Below, in pieces: positions 6,953-14,133 of a DNA stretch of 39,565 nucleotides. The position numbers and the translations under genes are program-made. The stretch covers positions 1 to 39,565 of the forward strand of contig NZ_JACOGK010000029.1 in assembly GCF_014269395.1 (NCBI RefSeq), written 5' to 3'. Origin of the DNA: Megasphaera hominis. Its GTDB lineage: Bacteria > Bacillota > Negativicutes > Veillonellales > Megasphaeraceae. Every line of letters starts with the position of its first letter. The stretch's first letter is position 1. The notes beneath the pieces are model-generated. The model did no database searches and had not been told where the DNA came from. It saw only the letters and a program-made list of their open reading frames with translations.

Positions 6953-7017
6953 CTTCATGCCTTCCTGCCAGGCCGCCGACCGTGTTCAGACTACGGCCGG
7001 CAGGAAAGGAATGAAGG
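6953..7017 (+). promoter_or_regulatory. Long hairpin in the CoA-transferase leader
   Basis: CTTCATGCCTTCCTGCC pairs with GGCAGGAAAGGAATGAAG almost perfectly, with one bulge and a large loop that can fold further (GGCCG with CGGCC). It lies in the leader, 50 bases before the start codon. No T-run follows, so it is not an ordinary terminator. An mRNA-stabilising element or a regulatory structure is possible. Confidence 0.55.
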
Positions 7018-7067
7018 GCTATGTTTTGTCAGCACGATAAAACTACTTTAGGAGGCAACGAAAGAGC

Positions 7068-8420
7068 ATGTACAAACTTTCACAAATCGCAGAAGAATAT
7101 CAGAAGAAACTGGTTACACCGGCACAAGCGGCAGCTGTTGTCAAAAGCGGTGACCGCGTATCCTATGGCCTGGGCTGTTCTGCACCGTATGATACGGATA
7201 AGGCCTTGGCTGACCACATTAACAACGATGGCCTGAAGGGGATCGAAATCGTCAATGCAACCATCGTGAAGAACGAAGATTACTTCACCTTTACGGAAAC
7301 GGAATCGAATGACCAGGTCCGCTTCATGTCCGGCCATTTCAATGCCTTCGACCGCAAAATGAATAAAGCCGGCCGCTGCTGGTTTATGCCGCTCCTCTTC
7401 AATGAACTGCCGAAATATTGGGAAGATATTGATGTAGCTATTCTCCAGGTTCATGAAATGGATAAATGGGGCAACTTCAACTTAGGGCCTCAGGTAGCCG
7501 ATTTACGCGGTGTTCTGCGGGCGTCTAAAAAGGTTATCGTTGAGGTCAATAAAAATATGCCGAAGGCTCTGGGCTATGAAACGGAATTGAACATTGCCGA
7601 CGTAGACTACATCGTCGAAGGTTCCAACCACCCCATGCCGATTATTCCCAATAAGCCGGCTACACCGGTCGATGAAAAAATCGCTGATTTTGTCGTGCCC
7701 ATGATTGAAAACGGCAGTACGTTACAGCTCGGCATCGGCGGCCTGCCTGCAGCCATCGGTCATAAACTGGCTGAATCGGATATTCAGGATTTAAGCGGCC
7801 ATACGGAAATGCTCGTCGATCCGTATGTAGAACTGTACGAAGCCGGTAAGATTACAGGCAACAAAAACCGCGATAAGGGCAAGATCATCTACACCTTTGC
7901 CGGCGGTACACAGCGCCTGTATGATTTCATTGATGACAACCAGATTGTCTTCAATGCTCCGGTTAATTACGTTAACAACATTAACGTCGTAGCCAGCATC
8001 GATAAATTCGTTTCCATCAACAGCTGCATCAACCTCGACCTCTACGGCCAGGTCTGCGCTGAATCGGCAGGCTACCGTCACATCAGCGGTACCGGTGGTG
8101 CCCTTGACTTTGCCCAGGGTGCATACCTCTCCCGCGGCGGTAAAGGCTTCATTTGCGTACATTCTACACGGACCCTGAAAGACGGTACGAAGGAATCCCT
8201 CATTCGTCCGACCTTGACGCCGGGTTCCGTCGTTACGACACCGCGTTCGGCTGTTCATTACATCGTTACGGAATATGGCGTAGCGCTCCTCAAGGGCAAG
8301 TCTACGTGGCAGCGTGCAGAAGCACTGATCAACATTGCCGCTCCGGAATTCCGTGAAGAACTCATTAAAGAAGCAGAAAAGATGGGTATTTGGACGAACA
8401 CGAGCAAGACGTCCTACTAA
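7068..8420 (+). CDS. Acetyl-CoA hydrolase/transferase family CoA-transferase (butyryl/4-hydroxybutyryl-CoA:acetate type)
   Basis: This 450-residue enzyme moves CoA between an acyl-CoA and a free acid, usually acetate. The Glu that forms the covalent thioester in 4-hydroxybutyrate CoA-transferase corresponds to E247 in SGHTEMLVDPY. Other family marks are GIGGLPAAIG (222-231), SGTGGALDFAQGAYLSRGGK (340-359) and TPRSAVHYIVTEYGVALLKG near the end. It closely resembles the butyryl-CoA:acetate and 4-hydroxybutyrate transferases of butyrate-forming anaerobes; propionyl-CoA is another possible substrate. AGGAGG lies 10 bases before the start. It has its own promoter, a long hairpin leader and a strong terminator, as expected for a highly expressed fermentation gene. 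A 4-hydroxybutyryl-CoA dehydratase-like gene begins at the far end of this window. Confidence 0.88.
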   Translation: MYKLSQIAEEYQKKLVTPAQAAAVVKSGDRVSYGLGCSAPYDTDKALADHINNDGLKGIEIVNATIVKNEDYFTFTETESNDQVRFMSGHFNAFDRKMNKAGRCWFMPLLFNELPKYWEDIDVAILQVHEMDKWGNFNLGPQVADLRGVLRASKKVIVEVNKNMPKALGYETELNIADVDYIVEGSNHPMPIIPNKPATPVDEKIADFVVPMIENGSTLQLGIGGLPAAIGHKLAESDIQDLSGHTEMLVDPYVELYEAGKITGNKNRDKGKIIYTFAGGTQRLYDFIDDNQIVFNAPVNYVNNINVVASIDKFVSINSCINLDLYGQVCAESAGYRHISGTGGALDFAQGAYLSRGGKGFICVHSTRTLKDGTKESLIRPTLTPGSVVTTPRSAVHYIVTEYGVALLKGKSTWQRAEALINIAAPEFREELIKEAEKMGIWTNTSKTSY

Positions 8421-8440
8421 GCTATACTGTACATACAGAA

Positions 8441-8474
8441 AAAACCGTATTGCCGGCTGGCAATACGGTTTTTT
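8441..8474 (+). terminator. Intrinsic terminator after the CoA-transferase
   Basis: AAAACCGTATTGCC (8441-8454) pairs perfectly with GGCAATACGGTTTT (8459-8472) around a 4-base loop and ends in seven Ts. Confidence 0.92.
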
Positions 8475-8499
8475 TATCAGGCCCGGAAGCCTAAGAAAA

Positions 8500-8523
8500 A
8501 AGACACGTTTTGTCACGTGTCTT
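8500..8523 (-). terminator. Intrinsic terminator of the zinc-ribbon gene
   Basis: AAGACACG and CGTGTCTT form the stem. On the minus strand it begins within the stop codon of the gene ending at 8523 and runs into six Ts. Confidence 0.78.
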
Positions 8524-8723
8524 CAGGTGCCGAAGGCCTTCCATAAACCAAGGACGATAAAGCAGAGTACGATGAGAAAGCTGATGACCCGCGTTTTAGA
8601 GAATATTTTAGGGTCATTTACCGTGCCCGGTGTAGGCGTAGGAGCTTGGACCTGCTGCGTACCGCAGATGGGGCACATACGCACGCCGTCGCGCAGTTCG
8701 GTGCCACATTTTTTGCAAATCAT
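8523..8723 (-). CDS. Zinc-ribbon protein with C-terminal membrane anchor
   Basis: This 66-residue protein starts with a rubredoxin-like zinc ribbon (CKKCGTELRDGVRMCPICGT, four cysteines as two C-x-x-C pairs), followed by a proline-rich linker and one hydrophobic helix at the C-terminus (VISFLIVLCFIVLGLW). It is probably an inner-membrane protein with the ribbon in the cytoplasm. The second of two possible start codons was chosen because AGGAG lies 9 bases upstream of it and directly touches the first. The role is unknown. It is transcribed away from the hydrogenase-maturation operon and probably unrelated. Confidence 0.75.
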   Translation of the reverse strand: MICKKCGTELRDGVRMCPICGTQQVQAPTPTPGTVNDPKIFSKTRVISFLIVLCFIVLGLWKAFGT

Positions 8724-8822
8724 ACCTATCATCTCCTATTCCTATCATAGCATGAGTATCCCGTTGCTGGCTAGAGCCGGCCATTACTTTTCCGGCCGCC
8801 CGTATCACGAAGATTGTATTTA

Positions 8823-8831
8823 TGCTATAAT
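8823..8831 (+). promoter_or_regulatory. Extended -10 promoter of the hydrogenase-maturation operon
   Basis: TGCTATAAT holds a perfect TATAAT (8826-8831) with an extended TGn. The transcript would start near 8838, leaving a leader of about 160 bases before the first gene at 8999. No strong -35 is visible. Confidence 0.55.
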
Positions 8832-8837
8832 AAGGCC

Positions 8838-8982
8838 GTACCCGTGCGCCGAAAGACCTGTCTGACGGCAAACGGGAAAAAAGCCATAGCGTTTTTACTG
8901 CAAAGTGAATACTGCGCAGGTAAGGCGGGCGTACATGCGGCTTCAACAGACCTCTGTGCGGTTATGCCAGAGGTCTTTTTTA
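8838..8982 (+). promoter_or_regulatory. Structured leader with intrinsic terminator: candidate attenuator or riboswitch
   Basis: The leader folds as two units followed by a terminator. Unit 1: CCCGT (8841-8845) with ACGGG (8872-8876), enclosing GCCG (8848-8851) with CGGC (8866-8869). Unit 2: AAGCC (8881-8885) with GGCTT (8939-8943), enclosing about 53 bases. Terminator: AGACCTCTG (8948-8956) with CAGAGGTCT (8968-8976), then six Ts, ending a few bases before the ribosome binding site. A terminator between promoter and first gene implies conditional readthrough. I could not match it to a known riboswitch class or assign an antiterminator. Confidence 0.6.
8948..8981 (+). terminator. Leader terminator of the hydrogenase-maturation operon
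   Basis: A perfect 9-base stem (8948-8956 with 8968-8976), an 11-base loop and a six-T run lie between the promoter at 8823 and the first gene at 8999. The loop-side sequence AGACCT also occurs upstream at 8854-8859, so the 3' arm has an alternative partner in the leader. Confidence 0.75.
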
Positions 8983-8998
8983 TAGGGAGGATACGTGA

Positions 8999-9259
8999 AT
9001 GGGAACCAGAATGGCCTTGATAGGTATTATTGTCAGCGACCGGACAGCAACGGCACAGATCAATGCACTATTACATGAATATGGTGAATATATTGTCGGC
9101 CGTATGGGCATTCCCTGCAAGGAACGGCACGTATCGGTCATCAGCATCATCATTGACGCTCCTCAGGATATTATCAGTACCCTGGCCGGCAAGATCGGCC
9201 AGCTGCCGGCTGTAAGCACGAAGACTATTTACCCGCCCTTACCGGTGCAGGAGAAATAA
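8999..9259 (+). CDS. TM1266-type iron-only hydrogenase system putative regulator
   Basis: This 86-residue protein has the small ferredoxin-like/ACT-type pattern of the TM1266 family: MALIGIIVSDRTATAQINAL, a G-R-M-G-I-P segment, SVISIIIDAP, and a C-terminal LAGKIGQLPAVSTKT strand. The family is known from its repeated location beside the [FeFe]-hydrogenase maturation genes and is thought to be regulatory; no DNA-binding motif is obvious. The ATG at 8999 follows AGGGAGG by 8 bases. As the first gene of this operon it ties the Hyp/NifDK-like genes to an [FeFe] rather than a [NiFe] hydrogenase. Assignment rests on sequence pattern plus context. Confidence 0.75.
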   Translation: MGTRMALIGIIVSDRTATAQINALLHEYGEYIVGRMGIPCKERHVSVISIIIDAPQDIISTLAGKIGQLPAVSTKTIYPPLPVQEK

Positions 9260-9282
9260 TTTTTTTGGAAAGGAACTGGCAT

Positions 9283-10587
9283 ATGATGACGAAACAACAG
9301 GCCTACTCAATTTCTGCAGCCGACCTGGCTGCACGGGGACGCGACCAGATTCCGGCAGAATTGCTTTCTTCTACGCAGCTCATTTATAATTCACCGGCAG
9401 CGCTGGCCTTTAATTCGCCAGGTGCCCGTGGCTTTGGCGTCAAACGGGCCGGCCTTTCGATCCCCGGCTCGGTCATGCTGCTCATCGGCCCGGGCTGCTG
9501 CGGCCGTAATACGACTATCCTCAGTGCCGAAGGCGGCTATGGAGACCGTTTCTTTTTCTATGTACTGGATGAAACGGATATTGTCACAGGCCGGCATTTA
9601 TATAAGATTCCCCGGGCCGTCGAAGAAATCCTCGATGTACTGCCCCAGGCACCGAGTGCTGTCGTCTTGTGTTTGACCTGCGTCGATGCTCTCTTAGGGA
9701 CGGACATGGAACGGGTTTGCCGTAAAGCGGAGGCCCGGGTCCACTTGCCGGTCGTACCGTGCTATATGTATGCCCTGACGCGGGAAGGCCGGCGGCCGCC
9801 TATGGTGGCTGTGCGGCAGATGGTCTATTCCCTCTTAAAGCCCCAGCCGCGGCACCGGCGGGAAGCCAATCTTCTGGGCTTTTTCTCGCCCCTCCAGGAT
9901 GACTGCGAGCTCTACGGGTATTTGCAGCAGCTCGGCATCCAGACTGTGCGGGAAATTGGACGCTGCCGGACCATGGAAGACTATCATCAGCTGTCACGGG
10001 CTAATTTTAATCTCGTCCTGCACCCGGAAGCCCGCCTGGCGGCGCAGGATTTCGAAAAAAATCTGCACATTCCCAGTATCGAACTGACCCGTATTTACGA
10101 GACAGACCGGCTCAGCCGCCAGTATCAGGCCCTGGCGCAGGCCTTAGGCGGTACTATCGACGACCGGGCAGAACGGGAGGCAACAGAAGACCTCGTACGC
10201 CGCGTAGGCCAGCGCTGGCACGGTACGACCGTAGCGGTAGGGGAAATGCTTAACGGCAATGCCTTTGAGCTGGCCCTGACCCTGGCCCGGGCGGGCCTGA
10301 CTGTCAAGGAAATATACGGCAACGTTACGCCCCAGGACTTCGTCTGGATCAAGGCCCTGGCTGCGCTCGCACCGGAAACGAAAATCTATTGTAATTTAGG
10401 TCCTTCTATGCTCTATTATGACCGCAGTACAGGAGCTGCCGATCTGACCCTGGGCGCTGATGCGGCGTGGTATCATCCGCACAGTGTCCATGTCACCTGG
10501 GATGAAGACGTACAGCCCTTTGGCTACGCCGGTACACGGGCTTTATTTTCAGCATTGGATCGTGCCTTGAGCGGGAGGTCTTCATGA
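9283..10587 (+). CDS. Nitrogenase component 1-like protein, NifD/NifE-like
   Basis: This 434-residue protein has the fold pattern of the nitrogenase component 1 (PF00148) superfamily, which includes NifDK, NifEN, BchNB and CfbD. Landmarks line up with NifD: GPGCCGRNTT (C72, C73) with the NifD C88 region, ETDIVTGRHLYKIPRAVEEI with the DIVFGGDKKL segment, and CLTCVDALLGTDMERV (C130, C133) with the NifD C154 segment that normally reads C-P-x-x-L-I-G-D-D. The NifD C62 region (here FNSPGARGFG) has no cysteine, so a full P-cluster is unlikely; a simpler shared [4Fe-4S] cluster is possible. The ATG at 9283 follows AAAGGA by 8 bases. It overlaps the next gene by 4 bases (ATGA). No nif genes are near, so nitrogen fixation is not suggested. 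Confidence 0.75.
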   Translation: MMTKQQAYSISAADLAARGRDQIPAELLSSTQLIYNSPAALAFNSPGARGFGVKRAGLSIPGSVMLLIGPGCCGRNTTILSAEGGYGDRFFFYVLDETDIVTGRHLYKIPRAVEEILDVLPQAPSAVVLCLTCVDALLGTDMERVCRKAEARVHLPVVPCYMYALTREGRRPPMVAVRQMVYSLLKPQPRHRREANLLGFFSPLQDDCELYGYLQQLGIQTVREIGRCRTMEDYHQLSRANFNLVLHPEARLAAQDFEKNLHIPSIELTRIYETDRLSRQYQALAQALGGTIDDRAEREATEDLVRRVGQRWHGTTVAVGEMLNGNAFELALTLARAGLTVKEIYGNVTPQDFVWIKALAALAPETKIYCNLGPSMLYYDRSTGAADLTLGADAAWYHPHSVHVTWDEDVQPFGYAGTRALFSALDRALSGRSS

Positions 10588-11621
10588 GAGGGTTATGGAA
10601 ATATATTTCTCCTTTTGCGCCGGATCAGTCCGGTGCGGCAGCGGTTCTGTATGGCTTGGGCGGTCTCGTCGTCGTGTGTGACGCCGGCGGCTGTGCCGGC
10701 AACATTTGCGGCTTTGATGAGCCCCGCTGGTTTACCGGTGCCCCTAGCGCTGCCTTTAGCGCAGGCCTGCGTGACATGGATGCCATCCTCGGCCGCGACG
10801 ACCGGCTGGTAGATAAACTGTGCGCTGCAGCGGCACAAATTGCAGCCCCTTTTGCAGCCATTATCGGTACACCTGTGCCGGCCGTCATTGCTACGGATTA
10901 TCAGGCCCTGCGGCGTTTGGCAGAAAAGCGCTTGTCCCTGCCTGTCGTCACGATAGAAACAAAGGGGACAGAACGCTATGATACAGGTGCTTCTATGGCC
11001 TATGAAGGACTTTGCCGCCGCTTTGCTAGAAAAGAGCTGGCCCGGCAAAGAGGACGCCTGAACGTCCTGGGCGCCCTGCCCCTCGATACGGGCTGTACGG
11101 AGTATACCTTTTTGCAGGAATTCTTGCGGCACAGGGGCTGGCAGGATGTACGTATTTTTGGTACGCACGGCCTGACAGATTATGAAACCGCCGGCGCGGC
11201 AGAAAAAAATCTCGTCCTGGCCCCAGCGGGCCTGGCTGCGGCACGCTATCTGGAGGAAGCCTTTGGTACGCCCTATGTAGTGGCCTATCCGGTCTTGCCG
11301 AAAGTAGAAAAGCTGCCGCACGACGTGACGGGCAAACGGATTCTCATTGTCCATCAGCAGGTCCTGGCGAATGAAGTGCGCCGTCACCTCAAAGGGGCCG
11401 ATGTAACGGTTGCTACGTGGTTCCTCTTACAGGCTGATTTGGCTCAAGACGGAGACTGCCACCTGCAGGAAGAAGATGACTTTATTCAGTTGGCCGATAA
11501 CGATCGTTTTGATATTATCATAGGCGATGAATTTCTGCGGCGGGCCTTGCCCCACTTCCACGGTACCTTTATCGATCTGCCGCACTTTGCCGTTTCCGGG
11601 AGGTGCTGTGCCTATGACTGA
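10584..11621 (+). CDS. Nitrogenase component 1-like partner protein, NifK/NifN-like
   Basis: This 345-residue protein looks like the shorter, beta-type partner of the preceding gene. VCDAGGCAGNICGFDEPRWF (C32, C37, C42) corresponds to the NifK C95 segment (G-S-Q-G-C-x-x-Y ... E-P), and IIGTPVPAVIATDYQAL to the segment where NifK has C153 and G-D-D; that cysteine is lost here. ETKGTERYDTGASMAYEGL resembles the loop that follows in this superfamily. It is shorter than NifK (about 520 residues), so part of the C-terminal domains is reduced. Its start overlaps the preceding stop (ATGA), which favours equal production of a heteromeric complex, and its end overlaps hypF by 8 bases. Function is not established. 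Confidence 0.7.
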   Translation: MRGLWKYISPFAPDQSGAAAVLYGLGGLVVVCDAGGCAGNICGFDEPRWFTGAPSAAFSAGLRDMDAILGRDDRLVDKLCAAAAQIAAPFAAIIGTPVPAVIATDYQALRRLAEKRLSLPVVTIETKGTERYDTGASMAYEGLCRRFARKELARQRGRLNVLGALPLDTGCTEYTFLQEFLRHRGWQDVRIFGTHGLTDYETAGAAEKNLVLAPAGLAAARYLEEAFGTPYVVAYPVLPKVEKLPHDVTGKRILIVHQQVLANEVRRHLKGADVTVATWFLLQADLAQDGDCHLQEEDDFIQLADNDRFDIIIGDEFLRRALPHFHGTFIDLPHFAVSGRCCAYD

Positions 11622-13893
11622 TACGTGGGTCATTCGCGTCTACGGTATCGTCCAGGGCGTCGGTTTCCGTCCTTTCGTCAGCCGCCTGGCCCGGCGCTTT
11701 CGTCTGTGCGGGTCTGTCTGCAATAAAGGCTCGTATGTGGAAATACAGGTGCAAGGTGACGGATCTACGTGTCAAGCGTTTTGTCAGGCTCTGCCTAAGG
11801 AAGCGCCGCCCCGCTCGTCTATCCTGAAAATCGACGTGAACCGGGAAGCGCAGCCGCCCTATGAGGATTTCCAGATTATCGAAAGTATCAAAGAGGCAGG
11901 CGAAACCTTCGTTTCGCCGGATATTGCTATTTGCGATGCCTGCAAGCAGGAACTCTTTGATCCTGCGAACCGCCGCTATCTTCATCCCTTTATCAATTGT
12001 ACGGCCTGCGGCCCGCGCCTGACGATTCTGGACGGTATGCCTTATGACAGGGAACGGACGAGTATGGGGAAATTTCCCATGTGCCCGGCGTGCTACGAAG
12101 AATATACGCATGCCGAAACGCGTCGCTACGATGCCCAGCCCGTGTGCTGCAACGACTGCGGGCCTGAAGTCTATCTCTTAGGCCGGCCCGAGCGGCGCCA
12201 TGAAGCCATTAAAGAAACGCGCCGCGTCATTGCTGCCGGCGGCCTGGCAGCTATCAAGGGTATTGGCGGTTTTCATTTCTGCTGTGATGCTGCAAACGAA
12301 GACGCCGTCGGCCGTTTGCGCGCACTGAAACACCGGCCTGTAAAGCCCTTTGCCGTCATGGCCCGGGATCTTGCTGTCGTACGCCGCGAATGCGTGACGA
12401 CAGAAGCAGAAGAAGCGGTCCTGGACGGGCACCAGAAACCGATTATCCTATTGGAAAAACGTCCGGAAGGCCGCATCAGCCCGGTCGTTGCGCCGGACAA
12501 TCCCTTTCTGGGCGTCATGCTGCCCTATACACCGCTCCATTTATTGCTGTTTTCCTATCCCGACGGCCAGGACTTTCCGGACGCATTGGTCATGACCAGC
12601 GCCAATCCGTCCGGGGCGCCCTTGTGCCGCACGGACGAAGATATCCTGGCTCTGACGGATATGTGTGATTGTATCCTCAGCCACAACCGGGATATCCGCC
12701 TGCGGGCCGACGATTCGGTCATGATGTTTTATGAAGACGAGCCCTATATGATCCGCCGTTCCCGGGGTTACGCGCCTTTGCCGTATCTGCTGGAAGGGAT
12801 GGAGGGACACGTACTCGGTATCGGCGGCGAGCTGAAAAACACCTTTTGCCTGGGTAAGGACAGTCTCTTTTACCTGTCGCCCCACATTGGCGATATGGCA
12901 GACATTCGCACGCAGGAGGCCCTCAGGGAAAGCCTCGTGCGGCTGGAAGAGCTCCTGGAAACGACGCCGCAGCTCGTGGCCTGCGATCTCCATCCCCGCT
13001 ATGAAACGACGCAGCTGGCCGGGACCCTGGGCCTGCCGCTTCTCTCCGTCCAGCACCATTACGCCCATTTCGTTGCGTGTCTGGCTGAAAACAATATGCC
13101 CGGTCCGGCCATCGGTCTCATTTGTGACGGTACGGGCTATGGCACAGACGGCACGATCTGGGGCGGCGAAGTCCTGATTGGCGATTACCATGGCTTTCAG
13201 CGCTTCACGTCGCTCGTGCCCTATGATCAATATGGTGGTGATGCAGCGGCCCGCGAGGGCTGGCGCATTGCGGCCGCTCTGATTCATGCCTGTGCGCCAG
13301 AGGCGGCGGGCTCTATCGTAGAGACACTGGGCCTTTGCACGGCGCAGGAATTTGCTACCCAGCGCTTTATGTATGAGCATCGCCTGAACTGCGTTCGTTC
13401 TACCAGTACGGGCCGCCTCTACGATGCCGTCAGCGCCATCCTGGGCTTTTGCCGGGCTTCGACCTTTGAAGGAGAGGCGGCTATGCGCCTGGAATTTGCT
13501 GCCCGCCGCTGGCAAAAGCAGAAAAAAACGGCAGGAGAGGATACCCTGCCGCACGGGTCCGGTCCTTATATACGGACGGATGCGCTCATCCGGGAAATTG
13601 TAAAAAAACGGCTGGCCCATGCAGATCCGGACTATCTGGCCTGGTTCTTCCATGACCGCCTGGCAGGGCTTTGCGTCGCAGCCTGTGTGGCTGCCCGGGC
13701 GCAGAGCCATATAGAAACCGTTGCTTTAAGCGGCGGCGTATTTCAAAATCGCTTGTTCCTGGCTCTTTGTGAGAAAAAGCTGCAGCACGCAGGCTTTTCC
13801 GTGCTCCGGCATCATTTGGTGCCGGCCAATGATGGGGGTCTTGCCTTAGGGCAGGCCGTGCGCGCTGCTGTGTACCTGCAAGAACAGGAATGA
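11614..13893 (+). CDS. hypF: Carbamoyltransferase HypF
   Basis: HypF makes carbamoyl-AMP from carbamoyl phosphate and ATP and transfers the carbamoyl group to the C-terminal cysteine of HypE, the first step to the cyanide ligands of hydrogenase iron. The 759-residue protein shows the full domain order: acylphosphatase (VQGVGFRP at 13-20), two zinc-finger units (CDACKQELFD, CTACGP, CPACYEEY, CCNDCGP), a YrdC-like domain (about 200-380; KHRPVKPFAVM) and a Kae1-like transferase domain with HHYAHFVACL and a late SGGVFQNRL. The ATG at 11614 was chosen because GGGAGG lies 10 bases upstream; a longer frame starting at 11527 lies inside the previous gene. Length is normal. Confidence 0.95.
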   Translation: MTDTWVIRVYGIVQGVGFRPFVSRLARRFRLCGSVCNKGSYVEIQVQGDGSTCQAFCQALPKEAPPRSSILKIDVNREAQPPYEDFQIIESIKEAGETFVSPDIAICDACKQELFDPANRRYLHPFINCTACGPRLTILDGMPYDRERTSMGKFPMCPACYEEYTHAETRRYDAQPVCCNDCGPEVYLLGRPERRHEAIKETRRVIAAGGLAAIKGIGGFHFCCDAANEDAVGRLRALKHRPVKPFAVMARDLAVVRRECVTTEAEEAVLDGHQKPIILLEKRPEGRISPVVAPDNPFLGVMLPYTPLHLLLFSYPDGQDFPDALVMTSANPSGAPLCRTDEDILALTDMCDCILSHNRDIRLRADDSVMMFYEDEPYMIRRSRGYAPLPYLLEGMEGHVLGIGGELKNTFCLGKDSLFYLSPHIGDMADIRTQEALRESLVRLEELLETTPQLVACDLHPRYETTQLAGTLGLPLLSVQHHYAHFVACLAENNMPGPAIGLICDGTGYGTDGTIWGGEVLIGDYHGFQRFTSLVPYDQYGGDAAAREGWRIAAALIHACAPEAAGSIVETLGLCTAQEFATQRFMYEHRLNCVRSTSTGRLYDAVSAILGFCRASTFEGEAAMRLEFAARRWQKQKKTAGEDTLPHGSGPYIRTDALIREIVKKRLAHADPDYLAWFFHDRLAGLCVAACVAARAQSHIETVALSGGVFQNRLFLALCEKKLQHAGFSVLRHHLVPANDGGLALGQAVRAAVYLQEQE

Positions 13894-13923
13894 GAAGCGT
13901 ATTTTCTAAAAGGAGGAATTACT

Positions 13924-14133
13924 ATGTGTGTAGGGTTACCGGCACGAGTGGTAGAGGTAAAAAAAGGCATGGCATTGGTCGACGCATCCGGTGCCAAGCG
14001 GGAAGTTTCGGCGTCCCTCTTGGATGAACTGGATCCGGGCGATTACGTCATGGTCCACGCCGGCGTAGCTATTGCCAAGATTACGGCCAGTGATGAAGAC
14101 GAAAGCGACGAAATTTTGGAGGATTTGCTCTAA
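13924..14133 (+). CDS. hypC: Hydrogenase maturation chaperone HypC
   Basis: HypC is a small OB-fold chaperone that, with HypD, carries the iron while CN and CO are added. This 69-residue protein begins with the diagnostic MCVGLPARVVEV, in which C2 is the essential iron-binding cysteine exposed after removal of Met1. The core DELDPGDYVMVHAGVAIAKI is also typical, and the acidic tail is slightly short. AAAGGAGG lies about 8 bases before the start. The stop overlaps the hypD start by one base (TAATG), so HypC and HypD are likely made together. In [NiFe] systems HypC also escorts the large subunit; no such subunit is in this window. Confidence 0.95.
   Translation: MCVGLPARVVEVKKGMALVDASGAKREVSASLLDELDPGDYVMVHAGVAIAKITASDEDESDEILEDLL

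Noticed and set aside
7021..7236. Short upstream open frame overlapping the CoA-transferase start, as a leader peptide
   Set aside because: It runs far into the CoA-transferase gene in another frame, and I saw no amino acid pattern or attenuator to support it.
8838..8947. Leader of the maturation operon as a known riboswitch (cobalamin, c-di-GMP-I, Moco, NiCo)
   Set aside because: I compared it from memory with these consensus sequences and none fits its conserved core, so I left it unnamed.
9265..9282. Longer start (TTG at 9265) of the NifD-like gene
   Set aside because: The TTG and the next codons lie inside the ribosome binding site; the ATG at 9283 has correct spacing.
11527..11613. Longer start for hypF inside the preceding gene
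   Set aside because: The extra 29 residues are not HypF-like and overlap the conserved end of the NifK-like gene; the acylphosphatase domain begins at the ATG at 11614.
9283..11621. True nitrogenase NifDK
   Set aside because: Both proteins lack part of the P-cluster cysteines, the second is too short, and no nifH, nifE, nifN or nifB is near.
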